Shown here: in pieces, positions 57,001 through 64,000 of the stretch
How the letters are laid out: the number at the start of each line of letters is the position of its first letter
Numbering within the stretch: position 1 is the first letter of the stretch
Assembly: GCA_029339195.1 (NCBI GenBank)
Contig: JAPTJF010000170.1
Location: forward strand, 53,681-117,680
Source: Micractinium sp. NFX-FRZ
Taxonomy: Eukaryota; Chlorophyta; Trebouxiophyceae; Chlorellales; Chlorellaceae
Reading direction: 5' to 3'
Length of the DNA stretch: 64,000 bases
The notes under the pieces: model-generated
Told to the model about the DNA's origin: nothing
Database searches by the model: none
The model's input: the letters and a program-made list of their open reading frames with translations, nothing else
Made by a program: the position numbers and the translations under genes

Positions 57001-60000
57001 CGCGCCAGCAGCGCGGCAGGCGCGCGGTCAGCCTCTGCGGAGGCAGGGCAGGCAGCAAAGCGTGGCGAAGAGCGTGACAGGCGCCTTGGTGCCAAAACAA
57101 TCCCACTGAGCTTCGCACACAAGGACGGCAGTTGTGTGCGTACACACGCTTCCTGCCAGGGCCCGCTTGACATCACACCCTTGGCAGTACCTGTGAGTCC
57201 GTTGGCCTTCAGCAGCTGCCTATCTGCGTACAGCCACTGCCCAGCAGGCGTCGTCACCTCCTGCAGCACGCAAAGGGCACCACACATGGCTTGCGTCTTC
57301 AGGGGCAGCCCGGGCCCAGCTGCTCACATGCAGGCCCATGCAGCATGTCCAGTGCAGCACACAGCCGGTACCAAGCCCTGCCGCCCAGCCCAGCAGGCAG
57401 GGCAGGGCCACGGCGTGCTTGCCTGGAGGAAGCTGCCGGGGTCCTTGCGGGTGGGGCACACAAAGTGCAGGCGGTGCTGGAAGTGCGACAGCACCTCGGA
57501 CACGGGGCCGCTGCAGGCAGGGCGGGCGGGCGGGCAGGTAGGTTGGCAGGGAGGCAGGCAGGTGAGTGGGCCATGCAGGCAGGCAGGCGGTCGGGCAGGC
57601 GGGAACATGGTGAGGAGTGCACTGGAGCTGCTTGGGGCAGCACGCAGATGAGCAGGCGAGCAGAGGCACACATGTGAGCGGCTCCCTGCGCTTACTGGTA
57701 GATGACGTGACCATCGGTGAGCAGCAGTATGTCGTCAAACAGCTGGATGACCTCGGGGGCGGGCTGCAGCAGTTGCAGGGTTGGAGGAGCAGGGGAGCAG
57801 GGGGGGTGCAGCGCTTGGCACTCATGAGCATAGGTCGAGCTTAGCTGAGGTGCTTCACATATGGGAATAGCTATAGAGCAGGACGCCTGCGCCTTCCGCA
57901 GCAGTCCAGGCAACCGGTGGCCCACACATACACAGTGGCTCAAAACGTGAAGAAAGCGTGAGGGCGAAGACATGCAAGCGCCCCACCTGGAGGAGCGAGA
58001 TGAGGAAGGTGCGCTTGAGGGCGTGCGTCACATCCCTGCGGGCGTCCGCGGCGGGCAGGTGGGCGCATCAGGCGGCAGGCATCCAGCTGTGGCAGCAACA
58101 ACTACAATATTGCAACCCCCGCTCCTGACCCGGCGCAGATCCCTTTTTGTTCATGGTTAAAAGATATCCAAGTATAACATGTGCGCACCGGAAGGTCTTG
58201 ATGACCGAGTAGGCGGTCGCGCTGTCCAGCCCCGTGCTGATCTCATCTGCGCAAGCAGCAGCAGGTGGGGGCGGGGGCATGCATGTTAGGCTGCGTGTTA
58301 CATGCCAGGAGAGCTTGCAGTTGCTCGCTGTTGCTCGCTGACGGGCCCAGGGCTTAGCATCAAGTCGTGCATGCATTGCCACCTCCCCAACTGCCTGAGG
58401 CCCATCACACTACCGGCGGCTGTGCTCAATGCCGCCAACCCTGCTACTCATCCCTCATTCCCGCCCTCATGCTGCACGCACCCATGAACGCCACCGGCTG
58501 CTGCCCCACAATGATCTCAGCAGTGGTGAGCCGCTTGCGCTCCCCGCCGCTGATGCCGCGCTGCTCCGTGGATCCCACCAGCGTCTGCGTGGCATGGCAC
58601 AGCGCGCACAGCACGCACAGCACATGACGAGCCGTACTCACGGATGTGCTGGTTGCGACGCCAAAGCAAAGAGTGTGCATCATGTGCCTGCTGTCCTGGT
58701 GCAGGCATGCTGGCAGGGACCACCCTAAAGGCAGGGCGCACAGGGTTCATGAGCACGGTCAAGCTCGGGAAAGGAGGAGCCCAGTCTTTTGCATGGTCCG
58801 CACCTGGGCCGCGTGCGCCAGGCCCATCAGGCGCAGCACAATGTAGGGCGCCAGCCGCTGGCCAACCACCTGCAGCACACCAGGGCACCACCATTCCAGG
58901 GCAGAAGGCAGCGGAGAATGAGGCGGGACACCGGCAGGGGCAGGCTTCTGGTCAGGGCTGGCGGCACGTACTCAGGCCATGAGCTCAGCTGACGCATGCA
59001 GGCAGGCAAGCAGACCCACCAACTGCCAGCCGCCTGCTTCCCAGCACCCACGCCCCCCGTGCCAGCATGGCACACCGCTGCCAGGCTGGCGCTCAGCCCA
59101 CCTGTCGCATTGTCTCCGCAAACTCCTCCTCCGCATCCACCTCGCTTGCACTGTGGCTGTCCGACCCATCCCTGTCGGCATGCTGGCCCGCCTCCCCATT
59201 GCCTGCCTTGCCGGAACCATTGGTAGATGGCACAGCTGCTGGCAGCGGGGCTGTGCCGGCAGCATTCGGCATCGCCGCCGCCTGCACAGCGACACCGAGA
59301 GTATATGAAGAGGTTGCCGCAATCAGCATCACCAAGATCACATTGAGGTGCCACCACCAGGCACCCGCACTGGCACCGCGTCAGACCGCCCGCAATACCT
59401 CTTCAACAGGCCCACCTGCGGTGCGCCGCCCCCTCCGCCGCTCTCGGCCGCTGCCAGCTGCACGTCGTGGACGTGCCGCAGCTGCCGCTGGCTCTCCTGC
59501 TTCCGCTGCACGCTCTCAATGCGCGAGTACATCATCTCTCGCTGCGCCGGCCCAACCTGGCAGCGGAAGGCAAACTCGACCGTCTCCTGGACGGTGAGGT
59601 CTGCAGTGGTAGGGGCACACGGGCAGGCCAGGCAGGTGGGGCAGCAGGTGGGCGGACGCAAGGAGGCCAGGAGGCAGAAGGCAAACGTATGGGTTCTACT
59701 CCAGCCGACCGCAGCGCCTCCTCGTCTTCTCTCGTCCTTTCCCCACCCCACCCACACAATGCAGCCCCACCTGGAATGTGGTTGTCCTGCTGCAGTACCA
59801 TGCCCGCTGTGCGCCGCGGCTGAAACTGATCCAGGGTCAGCCCATTGTACCGGATGTCACCACTGATCTGAAGGGGGCAGTACAACAGACAGGCGGCGGC
59901 GGAAGGGCACCATGAAGCAGAGGCGCGCTCTCAGCAAAAAAAAAGGAGCGGAGGCGAGGCGGTTGCTGTGGCCACATGCGCCTGCCTTGGCCTGGGGCAT

Positions 60001-61371
60001 TAGAAAGCAGGTGGCAACTGCCAAGCAACACCAGTTGACCAGCCTGCCCCACGCTCGGTATTCCCGCTCACCCTCAGGTTCCTGCTGGGGCGCAAGCGGC
60101 CGCTCAGCGCCTGCAGCAGCACCGACTTGCCGCCGCTGGGCGGACCCAGCAGCAGCGTCATTCGGCCTGCAGGAGGGGCGGGTTGCACAGGAGGGTGGGA
60201 TGAACATCACGTGGCAAGCGGCTGCCAGCAGGCCTCTACCCTTTCCAAATGGCAACCTCCGGCCTGCACAACAACCAGCCCAGCCGTCGCTGCTGCTGCT
60301 GCACGCCAATCGCCCTGGCCCTGCCCGGGATCTGAAACGCTCTTTGGCAGTGCACCCACCTGGCTTGAGCACTCCGCTGATGCCAGCCAGGATGGTGTGG
60401 GGCGTGGTGGGCGGCCGCTGGAAGGTGACGGTACGCAGCACGCCCAGCGCGCTGCAAATGTCAAAACCAGGTGCAAACAATCGGCGCCAGCTCAGTCACA
60501 GAGCTGCACGGCCCACACATATAGATGCTGACCGTGCAAACATACAACACATCCTGGTTCCCCGGCATGCAGAAGCACCGTCCGCCCTGCTCAGCTCAAA
60601 TCAACTGCCCACCCCTGCCCACACCTCCGGCACACCTGTTCAGCACGCTGGGGTTGCCGGCGCTGCCCACCAATGCATCAGCCTCAATGTGCAGGTTGTG
60701 GTACTCCACTTCCACTTCATTCATGGGCCGCGAGTCCTTGCTGCAGGGCAGGGGGGCATGACGCAAACACAGGGGAGGAGGCATGTGGAGACGTGGCAGG
60801 CACGGGCGGCAGAGGTGGCGGTGCAGGTGCGGAACAGGGCGCTGCACAGCGGCTGGATGCCATGCGACCTGCGCTGCTGGAAACAGGACGCGGGGAGTGG
60901 TGGCACGCAGGCAGCGGTCGCGGCAGCTGTTGACGACGTGGGTGCTGGGCCACAGGCGCCTAGAGAGCAACAGGCGTTGCCTGGAGGGCTCACCGCAGCA
61001 GGGCGCCCAGCTTGAGCGCAAACGGCTGCTCCCCGTGGCCTGCATGCAGCACGCGGTCGGCCAGCGCCCCTTTCTCCAGCCTGCGCGGGGCCCCGTGGCA
61101 GCGGTCAATGGGCGGTCCGCAGCGGAGGCCAGGTGGCCGCCAGCGGCAGGGGGTGGCGGCAGCGGCGGCGGCGGCAGGGGGAAGCAGGGTGGACCGTAGC
61201 GGCATCGCCCCACCCGTGCTGGAAGCACTACCTGGACATCCGCTGAGACCTGTGCGCCTTGAGGTGCAGCCGCGCCTGGGAAATGAGGTCCTTCTCATCT
61301 GCCGACTGCGCAGTGCGGGCGCCCTCGACATGAAAAAGGCTTCTTTTCTGCTCGCTGAACGCTCCCTGCAT
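45052..61371 (-). CDS. Full-size PDR-type ABCG transporter, 1592 aa, 50 exons
   Basis: ATP-driven exporter of hydrophobic compounds or lipids, probably at the plasma membrane; substrate unknown. Layout is NBD1-TMD1-NBD2-TMD2, the PDR order. All 50 exon phases agree (4779 nt). NBD1: [17 protein letters not shown] entry, Walker A GPPSGGKS (exon 5, 60166-60072), signature [13 protein letters not shown] (exon 10, 58584-58482), [11 protein letters not shown] (exon 11), and [20 protein letters not shown]1 covers about 57034-53612. NBD2: [17 protein letters not shown], Walker A GGSGAGKTTLMD (52043-51668), signature [16 protein letters not shown] (50374-50211), [16 protein letters not shown], and NPATWMLEVT. 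TMD2: [15 protein letters not shown] to stop at 45052. Microexons: 54312-54300 (13 nt) and 49547-49536 (12 nt). GC donors follow exons 14 and 27; exon 29 seems to end at an AT donor. The start at 61371 follows from frame continuity with exon 2. Confidence 0.96.
47575..47772. repeat. Degenerate ~50-bp tandem repeat in ABCG intron 42
   Basis: About four to five units share GGCAGCCCAGGCACCCTGCC-like cores (for example near 47755, 47715, 47670 and 47583). Confidence 0.7.
48226..48260. repeat. Interstitial telomere-like TTTAGGG tract in ABCG intron 40
   Basis: AGGGTTTAGGG, then TTTTAGGG, TTTAGGG and TAGGGG follow one another: about five units of the plant/Chlorella telomere repeat, some with an extra or missing T. 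It lies in the intron between exons 40 and 41. Confidence 0.9.
50160..50228 (-). repeat. Echo of exon 35 donor end (ABCG)
   Basis: GACTGCCACCTGTGCAC, then TTACTCC or TCACTCC, occurs twice about 39 bp apart on the plus strand. The second occurrence holds the real exon end (..TTTTTGGA|GTGAGT, 50211); the first carries GGA|GTAAGT. Confidence 0.75.
50446..50748 (-). repeat. Three intron echoes of the exon 35 acceptor end (ABCG)
   Basis: Exon 35 begins ..CGCAG|GTCCAGCTGCTGGTGGACC at 50374. The upstream intron holds copies near 50590-50612 (identical through VQLLVDQV), 50446-50512 (~65 bp of exon plus intron, with indels) and 50713-50742 (altered). The shared intron words show that a unit of roughly 110-130 bp was duplicated. 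Confidence 0.88.
51822..51945. repeat. ~30-bp direct repeat in ABCG intron 31
   Basis: GGCATGCACAGCAGCCGGCC near 51910 and GCATGCAAAGCAGCCGGCC near 51825 are two copies of a diverged unit. Confidence 0.7.
56148..56231 (-). repeat. Three 28-bp tandem units spanning the exon 18 donor (ABCG)
   Basis: Units lie at 56148-56175, 56176-56203 and 56204-56231, each ending ..GACAGCA(G/C) on the plus strand. The last contains the real exon 18 end (GCCATCTTCCTCTC|GTGAGC, 56209). The first copy keeps CTTCCTCTC|GTGAGG; the middle copy is CTCTCTTGTACG. Confidence 0.95.
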
Positions 61372-63139
61372 ATCGACGACAGTCACAAAGACGTGCCGCC
61401 GGTCGGAAGGGCGCTTTAGTCGTGAGCGCGGGCGCGCGAAGCGGCTCCTGTGGCTGTTTTGAGCAACTGCATGAGTGTGTATGGTACCGAGGATTTCAAG
61501 TGCAAGCAAAGGAGCCTGGTCAGGTGTCGGCACACGTCAACATCGTGCAACCTTGCCAGCGAGGCGCAGGCGGGAGTGGCGGCATTGGCCGACACAGAAA
61601 CAATGGTGCAGCTGCCATGTAGCAAGGTGGACGCTCGCTGAAATGGCAAATGAGTTGCGACACGTGTGGAGCTTCCTTCCTCACTCACAATGGCTTTTGA
61701 CACGCTCTGAATCGCCAGGGCTCTTCATAACAAGAAAGTAAATCTCCCCCCACTGCGTACATCTCAAGTCGTGCCTCAGATCTCATACCAGAGCCCTGAG
61801 CAGGAGCTGCGTGGCAATGGGTGTAATGACCAGGCAAGAAGGGTGGTGGGTGGGGCAAGCGGTACGCTTGGGCGTAGGGTGAGCTGGCAGCAGGCACGGT
61901 GGCGGCAGGCCCGCCGGTGTGCCTTAATGTATGTAGGAACTCCTGCTGGCCTTCTTGTGCACCCCTATGGTTGACAAGGGTAACCCCCACTTTACACAGA
62001 GACGCTCGTTTGATACTCCAGCACGTTCGAAGGCGGGTCCTGCACAGATGCAGCATCTGGCAGGCCATCATGGCCATCCCATGATTGGATGAGGACAGGG
62101 GGAAGGTTCCCAGCTGCCACTGGAGAGATGCGGTGGCAGTGGGCTCGGGGCTGGAATCTCAGTGGCGGTTCCGGAGTCAGGGCAACATACCTCATGGCCG
62201 GAATTTGGGTATGGCGCCTGCACAGCACACCTGAGTGTGCCAACAAGCTACAGCCAAAGAGGTGCAAGGTGTGAGCACTGCGGCTTATTGCCAGATGGCA
62301 CATCTGGGGACCAGACCATGTATCTCGCCGTCTGGGGCGGAGGGTGCTCTGGAGGCACGCACAGGGGCTGGGTAGCATGGCCGTGTGTCGCCACAAGGTC
62401 GTGTAACCCTGGCAGTTGTCCAATGTGTGGCCGCAAGCAGGCGCCAGCTCTGAGCGCCACAAGCGCTGGGGACGGCCCGCCAGCCCAATATGAGAGCTCT
62501 TGGGTGCTGGGCTCATGTTGTGTAGCCAGCAGTGAAGGGCATGTGGAAGTGATGGTGGGCACAGAGCTGTGGTCCGGCTCGGAACCCACTGTGAGGGCAC
62601 TGCCACTCCCATTGCCGCTGCCAACAGCCACTGTAGCGTGCGCGGCTGCATGGCTGCCCCCCACTCCTCACTAGTCAAATTGACGTGGCTCTTCGGTTGA
62701 GGTCGGTAAGGTATGTAAGAAAGTGATTTACCCTGGGCTGTTTCATTAGCGCAGTAGAGCAGGGCAGTGGTCATGAGTTAGGCTTGACTGGTGGCAGCGT
62801 GGCGCCAGCGGGCCATGCTTTGTTCTGATGTGCTGTGCGGGCCTTGGCGCCGTGTGTTGTGCACATTCAAAACTGCATCTTGCTACGCTTTTGCTCGTGC
62901 GCCGGGCCTCTCAGGAAGGGAGTCGAGAGTCGCCCGGGTGCAAGTGGAAGTTGTGACGGGCAGGGCGCGCATAACCAAGTAAGTGAGAGTCTGGAGCGAA
63001 CGCGCTCGAGGGAGCTGCAGCAGCAGGACGCCCACAAGAGGGGCGGCGGGCAGCGGCGCGTAGGCGGCGTCTTGCGTGGTCCTGGGCACAGCTGCCATCA
63101 CCAGGCTTCACCCTTCCCTTTGCAGAAAAAGCATCCTCC
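61372..63139. other. Intergenic ~1.8 kb, no gene recognised
   Basis: This should hold the ABCG promoter on the left and the 5' region of the BTB-like gene on the right. A strong donor (CCAA|GTAAGT, 62979) and an acceptor at 63125 suggest a 5' UTR intron for the right-hand gene. A 260-codon minus-strand open frame (62774-61992) and overlapping plus-strand frames have no recognisable family features; composition here is a little less GC-rich than nearby exons. Confidence 0.4.
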
Positions 63140-64000
63140 ATGCAGCTGGTTGACCTGCTGCTGCCAGCAGAGCGCCGGGACTGCAACCTTGTGCTTGTGC
63201 TGCCTGAGGCAGGCGGGGAGGCGGGGAGTGCGGAGGCATGTTGTGCAAAGGCACACCACACCACGACGGCTGAAGAGGCAGCAGCGCTGGCCGCAGCTGT
63301 GGCCGCTGCAGCTGTAGCTGCTGTGTTGAAGGGGGAAGCAGCAGCAGCGGCAGCGGAGGCGGCTAAAGCCATCGCCGGCGAGGAGCCGCCCAACAAGCGG
63401 CGGCGCACCGCGGTGCCAGCAGCATCAACAGGGGCAGCACTGCTTGTGCAAGAGGAGCGCCGTGAGGTGCTGCCAGCCTGCTCAGTCGTCCTGGAAAGCT
63501 TCTCCCAAAAGTTCAGGTGCGCACAGCACAACCATACCCCGCCCGCTACGCTCCTGCAGGCCATTCCTCCGCTGCCGACTCAAGGGCTATCACTTTCAAG
63601 CACAGGTAACAGCCATGCTTGCATCATCTTTCTGTGCCATCTCCCTTCAGGGACTGGGCGGCGCGCTGGGCTGATGGCGACACTGCCAAGGAGTATGTGG
63701 TGCAGTGCCGGGGAGAGGCGGAGGTGGCGGCCTACCGCGCCCTGCTGGCCTTCATGCACAGCATGACCAAGGAGCTGCCGACAGGTGGGGCCATGGGGGG
63801 CAGGTGCTGTGGCAGGAGGGGTCCTGGCTGGCTGGTGCTATGCGTGCTGATGCAGTGCATTGGCCAACTGCTGCCACGTCGCACACACAGCCGTGGCCCC
63901 AGCCTGCAAACATGCTGCCTGCCCCTGCCCTCTGCAGACCCGGGCCAGCAAACATGCTGCCTGCCCTCTGCAGACCCGGGCCAGCAAACATGCTGCCTGC
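63140..64000 (+). CDS. BTB/POZ-domain-like protein, 5' part only (runs off window)
   Basis: BTB/POZ proteins mediate dimerisation and often act as cullin-3 adaptors; role here unknown. Exons seen: 63140-63516 and 63651-63784, with a phase-2 GT-AG junction; the gene continues beyond 64000. It begins MQLVDLLLPAERRDCNLVLVLPE, a BTB-like opening, then has a long inserted Ala-rich helix and a basic KRRRTA stretch that could be a nuclear signal. It resumes with PACSVVLESFSQKFRDWAARW and GEAEVAAYRALLAFMHS, fitting the BTB core in which the surface strand and LLxFMY helix follow. The Ala-rich insert inside the domain is unusual. The start could lie in an upstream exon, but no in-phase one was found. 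Confidence 0.7.
63902..64000 (+). repeat. 36-bp tandem repeat carrying an acceptor-like CTCTGCAG
   Basis: Units start at 63934 and 63970, with a partial unit before them. Each has CTCTGCAGACCCGGGCCAGC, so it resembles repeated intron-exon junctions at the expected next exon of the BTB-like gene. Confidence 0.85.

Noticed and set aside
16690..57600. Scattered CCTG/GGCA tetranucleotide runs as functional elements
   Set aside because: They are common simple repeats across introns and intergenic DNA in this window, with no positional pattern.
45052..61371. Two separate half-size ABCG genes instead of one
   Set aside because: Exons 26-30 link TMD1 to NBD2 with consistent phase, no start codon context or stop intervenes, and the NBD-TMD-NBD-TMD order is the PDR arrangement.
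61992..62774. 260-codon minus-strand open frame, considered as a transposon remnant
   Set aside because: No reverse transcriptase, integrase or transposase motif and no terminal repeats could be seen.

Overview
The window is nuclear DNA from a unicellular green alga, most likely a Chlorella-like trebouxiophyte. The evidence is GC-rich coding sequence, very dense short introns, TGTAA motifs (the chlorophyte poly(A) signal) after several genes, Ala/Gln-rich low-complexity proteins, and a plant/Chlorella-type TTTAGGG telomere-like tract inside one intron. One 100-N assembly gap (15016-15115) lies in a repeat. The genus is inference. Exon models were built by hand from splice sites and reading phase, without transcripts.

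Layout, left to right. 563-2956 (-): unknown protein with a possible frameshift. 4741-5977 (-): 157-aa unknown probable membrane protein. 7230-10544 (+): HMCES/SRAP abasic-site shield protein with a C-terminal PIP box. 11345-11897 (+): DAD1, an oligosaccharyltransferase subunit. 12366-13910: decayed copy of part of a neighbouring splicing-factor gene, split by an ~0.8 kb element with terminal inverted repeats. 14125-16044 (+): Gln-Gln-Ala-Val repeat protein containing the gap. 16917-21765 (-): SURP/CID splicing-factor-like protein (CHERP type). 22070-24256 (-): TMEM115-like rhomboid-fold Golgi protein. 25336-29890 (-): putative organellar SAM methyltransferase. 30161-31321 (+): unknown Q-rich protein followed by a ~0.75 kb pyrimidine tract. 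32812-42193 (-): VPS10/sortilin-type receptor, 20 exons. 42551-44311 (+): organellar ribosomal protein bL25. 45052-61371 (-): full-size PDR-type ABCG transporter, 50 exons and 1592 codons. 63140-end (+): BTB/POZ-like gene, cut by the window edge.

The genes do not form a pathway. Several belong to the secretory/endomembrane system (DAD1, TMEM115-like, VPS10, ABCG); the rest are DNA repair, RNA processing, organelle translation and unknowns.

The most unusual signal is structural. In at least five genes, the intron next to an exon end carries one to three degenerate tandem copies of that exon end together with its splice junction. I call these 'exon-edge echoes'. Some echoes keep a usable GT or AG and the exon reading frame; others are visibly broken. 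They look like local tandem duplication across exon-intron boundaries, and they supply decoy or alternative splice sites. Also notable are frequent GC-AG introns (8 of roughly 115 modelled), two microexons of 12 and 13 nt in the ABCG gene, one apparent AT-AG intron, and an interstitial telomeric repeat.
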